Source: Alkanindiges illinoisensis (GTDB lineage Bacteria; Pseudomonadota; Gammaproteobacteria; Pseudomonadales; Moraxellaceae). Taken from it: a stretch of 64,000 nucleotides of DNA. The stretch is taken from NCBI RefSeq assembly GCF_004377485.1, contig NZ_SNTY01000014.1, forward strand, positions 186,001 to 250,000, written 5' to 3'. Made by a program: the position numbers and the translations under genes. The notes below the pieces were generated by a model. That model made no database searches and had not been told where the DNA came from. It saw only the letters and a program-made list of their open reading frames with translations. Each line of letters begins with the position of its first letter. Within the stretch, counting starts at the first letter, position 1. Below, piece by piece: positions 7,365-17,141 of the stretch.

Positions 7365-8465
7365 TTAAACAGCCTGCATTTTTAACTGCTGCTGTGTAAG
7401 CGCCCAGTCCACATGCACCTGTACCACTTCATCATGCTGGCTTTGTTGTAGCGCTGCAATAATCTGCGGGTCAAAGTCTGCATTACCCAAGCCAATCGCC
7501 ACATTACGCATAAAACCCTGATAACCCGTGCGCCGGATAGCACTACCTTCGGTTTTGCTTAAAAATTCCTGCTCAGTCCATTGCCAGAGTTCCAGCAAGG
7601 TGGCCTGATTCAGGTGATGTCGTGCCTTGAAGTCATCTTCTCCGGAAAGCTGGGCAAAGCCATTCCATGGACAAATCAGCTGGCAATCATCGCAGCCAAA
7701 TACCCGGTTGCCAATTGGCTTTCTAAATTCTTCGGGAATAATGCCCTGATACTCAATGGTCAGGTAGGCAATACATTTACGGGCATCCAGCCGGTAGGGG
7801 GCCACAATGGCCTTAGTCGGACAAATATCAAGGCAAGCCGAACAACTGCCGCAATGTGCAGTGGCAGGCTCATCAAAAGGTAAATCAAGGCTGGTAAACA
7901 GCTCGCCCAGAAAAAAGAATGAACCGGCTTTCTTGTTAATGAGCAGGGTATGCTTGCCTGTCCAGCCAAGGCCGCTTTTTTCAGCCAGCGCTTTTTCAAA
8001 AATGGGGGCAGAGTCGGCAAAAGGCCGCGATTCAAATGGGCCGACTTTTTCTTCAATGACACGTGCCAGTTGCTTGAGTCGGCCACGCAGCACTTTATGA
8101 TAGTCGCGACCACGCGCATAGCGCGCAATAATGGCTTGGTTGGGTTCATGCGGTACATAGCGGTGTGGCGGTGCTTCAGCCAGATAATCCATACGCACAC
8201 AAATAATGCTGCGGGTATCTGGCACCAGCAGGGCAGGATTGGCACGTTTATCCAGATTGGTAGCGAGATAATCCATATCGGCATGAAAGCCATCGGCAAG
8301 GTATTGCTGCAAATGTGGAATCTGGTCTTGCGTGTCTGGCCGTGCAATCCCGCAATCCGAAAAACCAAGCTGGCGCGCCTGTGCCTTGATCCACTCTTTT
8401 AACGCCTGTGGGTTTTGCCGTAATGTTTCATCCAGCACAGGAATAGTGGCCTTTTTGCTAGCCAT
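7365..8465 (-). CDS. queG: Epoxyqueuosine reductase
   Basis: Last enzyme of queuosine biosynthesis: reduces epoxyqueuosine to queuosine at the wobble base of GUN tRNAs, using cobalamin and two [4Fe-4S] clusters. The sequence shows LGFSDCGIARPD near the N-terminus, RPFADSAPIFEK with the conserved Asp, and a ferredoxin-like region with CGSCSACLDICP and, further on, GCDDCQLICPWN, eight cysteines in all. The 366-aa length is normal. It is divergent from the nnr gene at 8587, the same neighbourhood as queG/yjeF in E. coli. Confidence 0.96.
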   Translation of the reverse strand: MASKKATIPVLDETLRQNPQALKEWIKAQARQLGFSDCGIARPDTQDQIPHLQQYLADGFHADMDYLATNLDKRANPALLVPDTRSIICVRMDYLAEAPPHRYVPHEPNQAIIARYARGRDYHKVLRGRLKQLARVIEEKVGPFESRPFADSAPIFEKALAEKSGLGWTGKHTLLINKKAGSFFFLGELFTSLDLPFDEPATAHCGSCSACLDICPTKAIVAPYRLDARKCIAYLTIEYQGIIPEEFRKPIGNRVFGCDDCQLICPWNGFAQLSGEDDFKARHHLNQATLLELWQWTEQEFLSKTEGSAIRRTGYQGFMRNVAIGLGNADFDPQIIAALQQSQHDEVVQVHVDWALTQQQLKMQAV

Positions 8466-8586
8466 GACAGCCCATCCATTGGTAATGGCAGAAGCAATGA
8501 CAAGCGGCCTGAAAAAATGTCATGATCAAAATATTTAAAACCAATTAGCACAATGAACAGTAGCACAATGAAAAGGAGAGCTGCGC

Positions 8587-10101
8587 ATGCGTCCAGAGGT
8601 GTTTAACCGTGAACAGGTGCAGGCTTGGGAGCAACGCTGGTTTGCTGCCGGAAACAGCAGCTATGGTCTCATGCAGCAGGCTGCATGGCAAATGATGCCG
8701 CATATTGTGCAATCTATCGACAGCCTAAAACAAGATCAGGTAGTTCAACATCAAACAAGCATTGGCGTGTATTGTGGGGCCGGCAACAATGGTGGCGATG
8801 GCTGGCTATTGGCAGCCTACTTAAAGCGGGCTGGATATGGCATCTGGGTGTATGAGGTAGAGCCGCCTATTACGGATATTGCCAAGCAGGCCAAAGCCTA
8901 TGCGGTAGCACAACAAGTCAGGATTTTTTATGCCCTAAGTCAGCTCCCCCTTGCTGATATACACATTGATGCGTTGTTTGGTATTGGCTTAAATCGCAAG
9001 GTTAGTGGTGCATACCAGCTTGCCATTGAGCAGTTTAATCAGGGCAGTGGCTACAAGGTGGCGCTGGATATTCCCAGTGGTCTTGATGCCAATAGTGGCG
9101 CTGTGCTGGGCATAACCTGTGATGTGGATTTAAGCCTAAGTGTACTAGGCTTAAAGGTAGGCCTGCTTACCGGACAGGGGCCAGCCTATGCTGGCAAGGT
9201 CATTAACTTGCCACTGATTCCGCCAGATGATCAATTGCAGGTACTGGCGCGGCTGGATCAGCAAGTCCCGCAGTTGCCTAAGCGCCGCAAAACGGGTCAT
9301 AAGGGAACTTATGGGCATGTGCTGATTATTGGTGGCGATGAAAACATGGGCGGTGCAGCGATTATGGCTGCTGAGGCTGCACTGGCTGGTGGCGCCGGTA
9401 AAGTGACCTTGCTGACTCATGAAAAACATCATAACGCTGCGCTTAGCCGTTGTCCCAATGTCATGACACTAGCCATGCCAGCGCAGGCACAAATTACAGC
9501 GGAATTTGCAGCGCAGGTAAGCCAATCTATCGACTGTATTGTGATTGGCATGGGATTGGGCCGGCATAATTGGGGAAAAGCCATCTGGCAGGCATTTTTA
9601 CCTGTGCTTGAACAAGCTGAAGCAGTGCAACGTGTGGTTATTGATGCGGATGCACTGTGGCATTTATCAGCGGGGCATCTGGCCGATGAGCAGGCAATAA
9701 AAACTGGGTTACATCAGCACTGGTATTGTACGCCGCATTCTGGCGAGGCAGCCCGCCTGCTGGGAACAACGGTGCATACGGTAGAGCAGGACCGTATTGC
9801 AGCGATTTATGCCTTAAAGGAAAAATTTGATGGCAACTGGCTGTTAAAGGGCGCTGGCAGTTTAAGCCTTGATGGGCAGGGCTTAAGTATTTGCGGCTTG
9901 GGTAATCCCGGAATGGCTACGGCAGGTATGGGCGACATTCTGGGGGGCATGGCAGGTGGATTACTGGCACAGTTACCCGATTTGCCACTGCATGAGATTG
10001 TGGCCCTGCATGCAGCAGCCGGAGATATTCTGGCAAAACAGGGCGAACGTGGCTTGCAGGCGACTGATATGCTGCAAGTCATTAGGCAGGTGGTGAATTA
10101 A
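8587..10101 (+). CDS. nnr: Bifunctional NAD(P)HX epimerase / ADP-dependent NAD(P)HX dehydratase
   Basis: Repairs hydrated NADH/NADPH. The N-terminal YjeF_N domain (about 1-215) epimerises NAD(P)HX: VYCGAGNNGGDGWLLAAYLKRAG and DALFGIGLNRKVSG are its motifs. The C-terminal YjeF_C domain (about 225-500) is the ADP-dependent dehydratase: KGTYGHVLIIGGDENMGGAAIM and the glycine-rich GNPGMATAGMGDILGGM. 504 aa is the usual length for the fused enzyme. AAGGAGAG (about 8573-8580) precedes the ATG. Divergent from queG; the 121-bp gap holds a 12-nt direct repeat (8546-8557, 8561-8572). Confidence 0.95.
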   Translation: MRPEVFNREQVQAWEQRWFAAGNSSYGLMQQAAWQMMPHIVQSIDSLKQDQVVQHQTSIGVYCGAGNNGGDGWLLAAYLKRAGYGIWVYEVEPPITDIAKQAKAYAVAQQVRIFYALSQLPLADIHIDALFGIGLNRKVSGAYQLAIEQFNQGSGYKVALDIPSGLDANSGAVLGITCDVDLSLSVLGLKVGLLTGQGPAYAGKVINLPLIPPDDQLQVLARLDQQVPQLPKRRKTGHKGTYGHVLIIGGDENMGGAAIMAAEAALAGGAGKVTLLTHEKHHNAALSRCPNVMTLAMPAQAQITAEFAAQVSQSIDCIVIGMGLGRHNWGKAIWQAFLPVLEQAEAVQRVVIDADALWHLSAGHLADEQAIKTGLHQHWYCTPHSGEAARLLGTTVHTVEQDRIAAIYALKEKFDGNWLLKGAGSLSLDGQGLSICGLGNPGMATAGMGDILGGMAGGLLAQLPDLPLHEIVALHAAAGDILAKQGERGLQATDMLQVIRQVVN

Positions 10102-10116
10102 CAGTAGCTAGAGTAT

Positions 10117-10881
10117 CTATGGGCGTATGGTTAAGATTTGAGTTACTGTGCCAATCGGGCCATGCTGATCATGCAAAATAGTACAGTTTACTCCCAGCCC
10201 ATTATTGCCAAAAGATACACTGGTATCAAACCCCAGCCATTCTCCGGTGGGCATGGAAAACAGGTGTACGGTGACATCCAGGTTGGGAAAAGCGATTTCA
10301 TGGGGGTTGGCACGTACTGTCATGCCATTGGGAATATCGAACAGGCAAGCGGCTTGCGCCAGCGCACTAACTTGTTCATCCTCTAGCACAGGCTGTTTTG
10401 CCTTTCCCCAATATGCTGCACGCCCGGGTTGATGCTGGACACGGCGTATTTCTATACTTTTAATAAAATCACCAGCCCAGATCGTGCTGGGTTCCCAGAT
10501 TGGCATTTGATCCAGAGGGGGAATAGGGAGTAGAGATGTGCCCGCAAGATTATGAGTATTATGTGGTTTAATTAACCAGGCTCTTGCGCGTAGTGCAGGT
10601 CGTTGATTGTGATAAACCGTGCCTTCAATCAGTTCAATTGTACGGCCAGAACGTAGCGTTTGTATTTCTATGGAAATAGGTTCAAGCGGAAGAGTTCCTA
10701 AAATATCAAAAGACAATCGTCCAATGACAAAGCCATGAGCTCGCTTGGTGCAATCACATTCCAGCATATGCGTGAGCAGTCCAACCACAGGGGCAATATG
10801 TTGCTCCTTGACATTCCATGCACCACCCGTATGCGCAGTGGGTAAAAAAGTAGTTTCATCTAAACGTTTAAAATAAGCCAT
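10117..10881 (-). CDS. Thioesterase-like family protein (acyl-CoA thioesterase type II-like)
   Basis: A 254-aa protein with the double hot-dog organisation of the TesB-like / thioesterase-like superfamily (PF13622 type). The first half has GGAWNVKEQHIAPVVGLLTHMLE and an R-LSFDILGTLPLEPISIEIQ strand pattern. The second half has FDIPNGMTVRANPHEIAFPNLDVTVHLFSMPTGEWLGFDTSVSFGNNGLGVNCTILHD. Such proteins bind or hydrolyse acyl-CoA thioesters; the substrate cannot be read from sequence. It is divergent from an AraC/GlxA-type regulator (10977) across 95 bp, so it is a plausible target of that regulator. Its end lies 15 bp from the end of nnr. Confidence 0.8.
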   Translation of the reverse strand: MAYFKRLDETTFLPTAHTGGAWNVKEQHIAPVVGLLTHMLECDCTKRAHGFVIGRLSFDILGTLPLEPISIEIQTLRSGRTIELIEGTVYHNQRPALRARAWLIKPHNTHNLAGTSLLPIPPLDQMPIWEPSTIWAGDFIKSIEIRRVQHQPGRAAYWGKAKQPVLEDEQVSALAQAACLFDIPNGMTVRANPHEIAFPNLDVTVHLFSMPTGEWLGFDTSVSFGNNGLGVNCTILHDQHGPIGTVTQILTIRP

Positions 10882-10976
10882 GGTTCTATATCACTCATTA
10901 TCACTTTTTAAAATTATAGTTGTGGAATATGATGATGACAGGATTCTAAAAGGCTTATCTATAGTCTGATCGGGCC

Positions 10977-11948
10977 ATGACCAAAAAAGTTTCAGTCGTA
11001 ATTTATGAGGGCTGTTGGGCCACCGGAATCTTCTCTGTTGTGGATTTTTTCCGAATTGTCGCTTTACTGGAAAAACAGTTGGGCCTGCCACCACGTTACA
11101 AGGTGAGATTACTATCAGTAAATGGGATGCCAATACAGGCAGCCGGGGGACATCTCATTCATCCAGATGGAAGTCTATATGATGAAACAAATGCTCAATT
11201 ACTGGTAATTCCTGCAATTGAGGGAACTTATCTGAATGACCAGTTTATACCAGAACCTGGAATTATTGCTTGGTTACAGGCAGGAAGGTCACGAGGGGCT
11301 CATGTACTGGCCTTAACCACAGGTGCGTGTTTTCTGGCCGCAGCAGGACTGGCCACACAATGCTTGGTCACTACGCATTGGGCTTATATGCGCTGGTTAA
11401 CCCAACGCTACCCTAATGTACAATTTGTAGCAAACAGGAATTTCCTGCAATCAGAAGGGATATGGTCTACAGGCTCTTTGGATGGTAGTTTTGATGCATT
11501 ACTGACCATGCTGGCACAAGAGTGTGGTGACCATTTTGCGCAATGGTGTGCTACCTACCTGTTGATCTCTGATCCCAGCCGCATGAATCCGATTTTACCG
11601 ACTTACCGTAATCATTGTGATGAAAAAATTTTAAGGGTACAGGAGTGGATAGAATCCCGCTATGCGCAGGCCATAACTATTGAGCAGATGGGGGAGGAGG
11701 TTGGGTTGGCACCCCGTACCTTAAAGCGACGATTCCAGCAGGCGCTTCAGCTTTCACCTAATCTTTATGTACAAAAAGTAAGAATTGATAAAGCCAAAAA
11801 ATTATTGTTAACCACGACTATGGCAGTGAATGAAATTGCCTATTCGGTAGGCTATGCAAATACCAGCTTCTTTATACGGTTATTTAAACTACATACCAGC
11901 CAAACACCAGCACAATGGCGCAAAATTGGGATGATGGCACAAACTTAA
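10977..11948 (+). CDS. GlxA-type transcriptional regulator (DJ-1/PfpI domain + AraC HTH)
   Basis: 323 aa. The N-terminal part (about 1-200) is a DJ-1/PfpI-like, class I glutamine amidotransferase-like sensor domain: [23 protein letters not shown] at the start and the nucleophile-elbow segment [15 protein letters not shown]. The C-terminal AraC HTH domain (about 225-320) shows [45 protein letters not shown] and [32 protein letters not shown]. It probably binds DNA in response to a small molecule. Divergent from the thioesterase gene. Its stop codon shares the tetranucleotide TTAA (11945-11948) with the stop of convergent ruvC. Confidence 0.92.
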   Translation: MTKKVSVVIYEGCWATGIFSVVDFFRIVALLEKQLGLPPRYKVRLLSVNGMPIQAAGGHLIHPDGSLYDETNAQLLVIPAIEGTYLNDQFIPEPGIIAWLQAGRSRGAHVLALTTGACFLAAAGLATQCLVTTHWAYMRWLTQRYPNVQFVANRNFLQSEGIWSTGSLDGSFDALLTMLAQECGDHFAQWCATYLLISDPSRMNPILPTYRNHCDEKILRVQEWIESRYAQAITIEQMGEEVGLAPRTLKRRFQQALQLSPNLYVQKVRIDKAKKLLLTTTMAVNEIAYSVGYANTSFFIRLFKLHTSQTPAQWRKIGMMAQT

Positions 11949-12490
11949 CGCCGCCTCACCCCACGGCTTCGACCACGTGCCATACCACTGCCAATCAGGT
12001 TCATCACAGCCAGCCGGTTAAGGCTGCCCGATGTGTGTGCATGGCAAATGGCACAAGCCAGCGCATCAGCAGCATCAGCTTGCGGCTTGATACTCAGGCT
12101 TAGCAAGCGCATTACCATCATTTGCACTTGTTCCTTGTCAGCCGCGCCATAACCCACGACTGATTGCTTGATCTGGCGTGCGGTATATTCAGCCACACTT
12201 AAATCCTGATTCACCAATGCAGTAATTGCTGCACCACGCGCTTGTCCCAACTTTAGTGCAGAATCCGGGTTTTGTGCCATAAACACTTGCTCGACGGCAG
12301 CTTCAGTAGGTTTATAAAAATCCACGATCCGGCTAATACCGTCAAAAATCCGTTTGAGGCGTTCCGGCATGTCCATGGTTTCAGTACGAATGGTGCCTGC
12401 ATCTACAAACAGCAGCTTGGAGCCTTCTTTTTCGACAATGCCATAACCTGTCAGGCGCGAGCCCGGGTCAATCCCGATAATTAATGGCAT
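11945..12490 (-). CDS. ruvC: Holliday junction resolvase RuvC
   Basis: Endonuclease that cleaves Holliday junctions with RuvAB. 181 aa; the four acidic catalytic residues are in place: Asp8 ([14 protein letters not shown]), Glu67 (AAVEQVF), Asp139 and Asp142 ([14 protein letters not shown]), one residue later than in E. coli numbering. ruvA and ruvB are not next to it; the neighbours are an AraC regulator and fxsA. It ends in a shared TTAA with the convergent regulator gene, leaving no room for a terminator. Confidence 0.96.
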   Translation of the reverse strand: MPLIIGIDPGSRLTGYGIVEKEGSKLLFVDAGTIRTETMDMPERLKRIFDGISRIVDFYKPTEAAVEQVFMAQNPDSALKLGQARGAAITALVNQDLSVAEYTARQIKQSVVGYGAADKEQVQMMVMRLLSLSIKPQADAADALACAICHAHTSGSLNRLAVMNLIGSGMARGRSRGVRRR

Positions 12491-12613
12491 GACGATCCTT
12501 TAAAAAACTTAATTCGCCCTTATTTTTACACAGATTGCTGAAGAATTGCTGCACTAATCTGCTAAGGTTTGCAATAAAGCGCACCCCAGTTGTTTCTATA
12601 TTGGAAGAAAAAC

Positions 12614-13219
12614 ATGTTAAACCCTATATTAATTTTACTTGCTGGCATTGTGCTTGAGGTTCTGGCCTGGATTGGCGCTGCCCAGTTCGTCAGTGGCTGG
12701 TGGATTTTCTTCTGGACAGTTATTGCCTTTGTATGGGGCTTAAGTATTTTGCGCAGCAGTGTTGGTGGCATCATGCCGCAATTGCAGCAAATGCAAATGA
12801 CAGGTCAGCTCAGTGGTGAACCCCAGGTACAGCAAAGTCTGCCCAAGGCACTGGCTGGATTTTTATTGCTGCTACCGGGCCTGGTTAGTGATGTACTGGC
12901 CCTGTTGATTTTGATTCCAGCCGTACAAAACATCGTGCGCAAGGCCTTAACCAATATCATGATGAAGCGCCAGAATGCCATGATGCAAAACATGATGAAG
13001 GGCATGGGTGGCATGAGCACAGGTGGTTTTGGAGGTAGTAATACCAGTGGACAGCCGGATATGATGGCCGAGCTGATGCGCCGTATGCAGGAAATGCAGG
13101 GACAGGGCGCATCTTCTGGTAAGTCGCAGTCTGGTCAGGCACATCGTCCTACTGTGATTGACGGTGAAGCCCGTCATGTAAACCCGGATGTGAAAAAAAT
13201 AAAGCCTGCCAATGATTAA
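12614..13219 (+). CDS. fxsA: FxsA family membrane protein
   Basis: 201 aa, with transmembrane segments at about 4-22, 28-45 and 80-105: NPILILLAGIVLEVLAWIGAAQFV, WWIFFWTVIAFVWGL, and AGFLLLLPGLVSDVLALLILIPAVQ. The last is the FxsA hallmark (LL-PGF-TD--G-LLL-P). E. coli FxsA is a cytoplasmic-membrane protein whose overproduction relieves F-exclusion of phage T7; its normal role is unknown. The C-terminal tail (about 115-201) is Met/Gln/Gly-rich and hydrophilic. Start is the ATG at 12614, with GGAAG six bases upstream; the longer TTG-initiated frame (12590) lacks a ribosome binding site. Confidence 0.9.
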   Translation: MLNPILILLAGIVLEVLAWIGAAQFVSGWWIFFWTVIAFVWGLSILRSSVGGIMPQLQQMQMTGQLSGEPQVQQSLPKALAGFLLLLPGLVSDVLALLILIPAVQNIVRKALTNIMMKRQNAMMQNMMKGMGGMSTGGFGGSNTSGQPDMMAELMRRMQEMQGQGASSGKSQSGQAHRPTVIDGEARHVNPDVKKIKPAND

Positions 13220-13301
13220 TCAGCAGGCCAAAACTTAAAAAATAACGTAAGTCAGTCTTTTAACCTTCAGGGCAAGGATGCCGGATGGTGTAGCGCTTTA
13301 A

Positions 13302-13982
13302 TTATTCTTCAGCATCTGCATTTGGATCATAAATCAAAATAGCCTTGCCTTCGGTTTCAATCATGCCCTGTTCCTCAAGGGACTTGAGCACGCGCCCAAC
13401 CATTTCCCGAGAGCAACCCACCAGACGGCCAATCTCCTGACGGGTAATACGAATCTGGCGGCCATTGGGCAAAATCATGGCTTCAGGTTGTGCGGCTAGA
13501 TCCAGCAGACAGCGTGCAATGCGGCCAGTCACATCGATGAAGGCCAAATCGGTGACCTTGCGCGTGGTATTGCGCAGGCGACGTACTAACTGGGCAAACA
13601 CCGCATAGCTTAAGTCAGGATAAATCTTGGCCAGTTCATGAAAAGTTTCATAGCTGATTTCTGCAATTTCACACATGGCACGGGTGCGAACTTCAGCAGA
13701 GCGCTGGGACTTTTCTTCAAACAGGCCCATTTCACCAAAGAAGTCACCGGCGTTCAAATACGCCACCACAATTTCACGTTCCTCATCTTCTTCAATGATG
13801 ATGGAAACAGAGCCTTTTAAGATTAAATAAAGCGAAGAAGATTCGGCACCCGCCTGCACAATCGTGGTGCGGTTTGGATAGCGCCGGATTTGTGCATGTT
13901 TCAGCAGCATTTTCAGCGAGGCTGGCAGCTGCATGGGTGAAAAGACATCGGTGCTTAACGAAGAGTTGGAAGACGCATACAT
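13302..13982 (-). CDS. vfr: CRP/Vfr-family cAMP-responsive transcriptional regulator
   Basis: 226 aa with an N-terminal cyclic-nucleotide-binding domain (about 20-140; GDFFGEMGLFEEKSQRSAEVRTRAMCEIAEI, containing the RSAEVR cAMP-phosphate-binding motif) and a C-terminal winged-helix domain (about 165-215; RQEIGRLVGCSREMVGRVLKSLEEQGMI). In Pseudomonas and Acinetobacter relatives, Vfr/CRP controls virulence and competence functions. The N-terminus (MYASSNSSLSTDVFSP) is a short extension typical for the Moraxellaceae/Pseudomonas forms. It is divergent from osmC at 14141, a conserved arrangement. No clear cAMP-receptor site was found in the intergenic region. Confidence 0.93.
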   Translation of the reverse strand: MYASSNSSLSTDVFSPMQLPASLKMLLKHAQIRRYPNRTTIVQAGAESSSLYLILKGSVSIIIEEDEEREIVVAYLNAGDFFGEMGLFEEKSQRSAEVRTRAMCEIAEISYETFHELAKIYPDLSYAVFAQLVRRLRNTTRKVTDLAFIDVTGRIARCLLDLAAQPEAMILPNGRQIRITRQEIGRLVGCSREMVGRVLKSLEEQGMIETEGKAILIYDPNADAEE

Positions 13983-14140
13983 ATTTTAAATTCCCAAAAG
14001 TTGACGCCTCAAACCATTACCGTCATGCAGTGTTGACTAAAAAGTTGATTTGCTGGCACCAATACTGAATATCATCCATGCAGTATTTATGCTAGGGTAG
14101 AGGCAAGCCCTAACTTTAAAACCTTTACGCAGGAGTTGCA

Positions 14141-14563
14141 ATGCACGCCAGTGTCCGTTGGCTTGAAAATGTTGCTTTTGAAGCCAAATCTGCTAGTGGT
14201 CATCCCATTATTATGGATGGCTCACCCGAATATGGTGGTGAAAACCGTGGCGCACGTCCCATGGAGCTTATCTTAATGGGTCTTGGTGGCTGTGCCTCGT
14301 TTGATATTGTAACCATTCTCAAAAAAGCGCGTCAGGATATTACCGATGTGCGTTGTGAATTGCAGGCAGAGCGGGCAGATAGCATTCCGGCAGTGTTTAC
14401 CAAGATTCACCTACACTTTGTGGTATCCGGACGCAAGGTAAAGCCGAATCAGGTTGAAAAAGCCGTGCATTTGTCTGCAGAAAAATATTGTTCTGCCAGC
14501 AAAATGCTGATGGATGGTGGTGTTGAAATTACCCATGACTTTGAAGTCATCGAAGCTGAGTAA
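14141..14563 (+). CDS. OsmC family peroxiredoxin-like protein
   Basis: A 140-aa OsmC/Ohr-fold protein. The two redox cysteines are Cys51 (LMGLGGCASFDIV) and Cys117 (AEKYCSASKML). Proteins of this type (YhfA-like subfamily) reduce organic peroxides or act in sulfur chemistry. An AGGAG Shine-Dalgarno (about 14131-14135) precedes the ATG. Divergent from vfr; in E. coli the orthologue yhfA also lies next to crp, which supports assignment to the YhfA-like subgroup rather than classical OsmC or Ohr. Confidence 0.92.
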   Translation: MHASVRWLENVAFEAKSASGHPIIMDGSPEYGGENRGARPMELILMGLGGCASFDIVTILKKARQDITDVRCELQAERADSIPAVFTKIHLHFVVSGRKVKPNQVEKAVHLSAEKYCSASKMLMDGGVEITHDFEVIEAE

Positions 14564-14662
14564 TTTTTCACAGTTTTAGCTGATAGCGTGTATAGACAAA
14601 CCTGTCTGGTTTGTGGTTTTACTGCCTGATGCCATAAAAGTAATAAATTCGTGTATTCATTT

Positions 14663-14696
14663 AAAGGCTGCCTGTGATCAAGCAGCCTTTTATTTT
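14663..14696. terminator. Intrinsic terminator between osmC-like gene and thiD
   Basis: A perfect 9-bp stem AAAGGCTGC (14663-14671) / GCAGCCTTT (14682-14690) with a 10-nt loop is followed by TATTTTT. It sits between convergent genes and probably ends the plus-strand transcript; A-rich sequence upstream may let it work for thiD as well. Confidence 0.75.
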
Positions 14697-14712
14697 TAAT
14701 TATTAAAAACTT

Positions 14713-15513
<801 letters not shown>

Positions 15514-15639
15514 TCAGAATACCATTTCCGCTATTTTTTTTAGGGAAATAGCATCATCATTAAGATGGTTTTTATTTTATAGTGCTAAAACAGGAAATAG
15601 CTGTGTTAAATACAAATTTCTATAGAGAGGTTTATTGGA

Positions 15640-16320
15640 TTGAGTGAGTGCGCCCAAAACTGGCCGATTAAAGCCATTTTACTGGATCTGGATGGCACAT
15701 TAACTGATCCCAAGATTGGGATTACTTCATGCATCCGACATGCCTTAGACGGCTTGAATATTGCAGAAGTACCTGACGATCTGGACTGGTGCATTGGGCC
15801 ACCTCTGATTAGTTCATTTGAAACCCTAATCAATAGCAATGATGCCACGCGACTAAATCAGGCAATGCGGTTGTACCGTGAGCGGTTTTCTACCATTGGA
15901 ATGTATGAAAACAGCATGTACCCTGAGATTACGCAGGGATTGCAGCAGCTACAACAGGCAGGCTTTCAGCTTTATCTGGCAACATCCAAGCCGCAGGTTT
16001 ATGCAAAGCAGATCCTGGAGCATTTTCAGCTTGATCAGTTTTTTAATGAAATTTATGGCAGCGAACTTACTGGCGAGCGTAACGATTAAACAGAACTCAT
16101 TGAGTATATTCTGGCTCAGGAAAAATTAGCGCCTGAGCAGTGTGTGATGGTGGGTGACCGTAAATACGATATTATCGGGGCGAAGAATAATGGAATTTGC
16201 AGTATAGCCATTACTTATGGCTATGGTAGTCAGGCAGAGCTGGCTGTGGCCTCTCCAGATTATATGTTTGACCAGTTCAATGGGCTGGTCGATTTTTTAA
16301 CTTCCGATATTGGCTGCTGA
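15640..16320 (+). pseudogene. HAD-family phosphatase (phosphoglycolate phosphatase-like), interrupted by an in-frame stop
   Basis: The frame from the TTG at 15640 (GAGAGG at 15625-15630 as ribosome binding site) to the TGA at 16318-16320 is 227 codons, with one internal TAA at codon 150 (16087-16089). Before the stop lie HAD motif I (AILLDLDGTLTD, Asp16/Asp18) and motif II (LATSKP). After it, in the same frame, lie TELIEYILAQEKLAPEQCVMVGDRKYDIIGAKNNG, the motif IV acidic pair, and a normal C-terminus. A single AAA-to-TAA change (the expected residue is Lys in the conserved N/SDK-TEL segment) explains it. A truncated 149-aa product would lack motif IV and should be inactive. Reinitiation or a sequencing error are alternatives. 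Confidence 0.85.
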
Positions 16321-16342
16321 TATGCTTTGGGAAGAATTTAAA

Positions 16343-16756
16343 ATGTATGAAGACTATAAGAATATATTAAATGGATATAGAGGAGAATTTGATATGTACT
16401 GGTCAGATTTTGGGATAATCAGTGCGATCAGCATTTTAAAAGATTTTAATAGTCGGGATTGGCAGCTACTAATAAATAACATTCAGTTTCAATCTGAAAA
16501 CTGGCAGGTGGCCTGTGTGGAAACACTTAGTGAAATTGAGTATTCAGAGTTTATTTTTCATATAATTGAAATTTTATTAAACACGGATAAAAGACGGATT
16601 AAAATTGCTCTCCTTGATACAGTAAATTCCTGGTTAACCCAAAAGTCAACTCTTCCTGAAGAATTTTTAGGAATGCTAAAAGTCAGAATTAATACTATGC
16701 ATGATTTTGATAAGTTAGAACAAATACTGATAGCAAACTTAAATGTCAAACTGTAG
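16343..16756 (+). CDS. Hypothetical protein, AT-rich
   Basis: I do not recognise a family. 137 aa from the ATG at 16343 (MYEDYKNILNGYRGEFDMYW...), with GGAAGAA ending 7 nt upstream; an earlier in-frame ATG at 16322 has no ribosome binding site. Acidic and helical-looking, with no signal peptide or membrane segment. Segments such as WQVACVETLSEIEYSEFIFHIIEILLNTDKR suggest paired helices as in HEAT-like or small immunity-type proteins; that is inference. Codon use is far more AT-rich than in thiD or hemJ. It lies between two genes broken by premature stops, in the same orientation, and is itself uninterrupted. Confidence 0.6.
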   Translation: MYEDYKNILNGYRGEFDMYWSDFGIISAISILKDFNSRDWQLLINNIQFQSENWQVACVETLSEIEYSEFIFHIIEILLNTDKRRIKIALLDTVNSWLTQKSTLPEEFLGMLKVRINTMHDFDKLEQILIANLNVKL

Positions 16757-16784
16757 TAAAAGACTTTTTATATAATGTGTAAAT

Positions 16785-17141
16785 ATGAACCTCATACTCA
16801 CATGTGATGATATTTTGTCTAATGAGAATGTCCCATTAAATACCTTTATAAATATAGAGGCATTTTTAGTGATTACTCGTGACTGTTTTTTAGCTCCTGC
16901 TCAGAATTTTAGTGAATATAACCGCTTTATTCAGGTTTGTTATCCCCGATTAGAATATATATTGGATGAGCTGGTTTGAGGATGGGTAGGGGGCCCAGCA
17001 ACTTATAATGATAAAGTACTTATATCGGGTGTACTGACTATAGGTCCCACTAGATCATATCCATTTAGTTTGACAGATATCAGTAGTCTTCATTTATTCA
17101 GGGAAAACGAAAATTTCATTATTCTTGAACAAACACATTAA
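16785..17141 (+). pseudogene. Hypothetical protein gene with an in-frame premature stop
   Basis: From the ATG at 16785 the frame gives 64 aa (MNLILTCDDILSNENVPLNTF...LDELV), a TGA at 16977-16979, then continues in the same frame for 53 more codons (GWVGGPATYNDKVLISGVLTIG...FIILEQTH) to TAA at 17139-17141. The sequence on both sides looks like one globular protein of about 118 aa; TGG (Trp) to TGA is a one-base explanation. I do not recognise the family. Strongly AT-rich like the gene before it. Its final stop shares TTAA (17138-17141) with the stop of hemJ on the other strand, which supports 17141 as the original end. Confidence 0.65.

Noticed and set aside
7581-8538. Several plus-strand frames of 68-150 codons across queG
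   Set aside because: Antisense shadows of queG, with no protein features.
8546-8572. 12-nt direct repeat upstream of nnr
   Set aside because: Two copies of TAGCACAATGAA with a 3-nt gap; too short to call an element, perhaps local slippage. Mentioned only under nnr.
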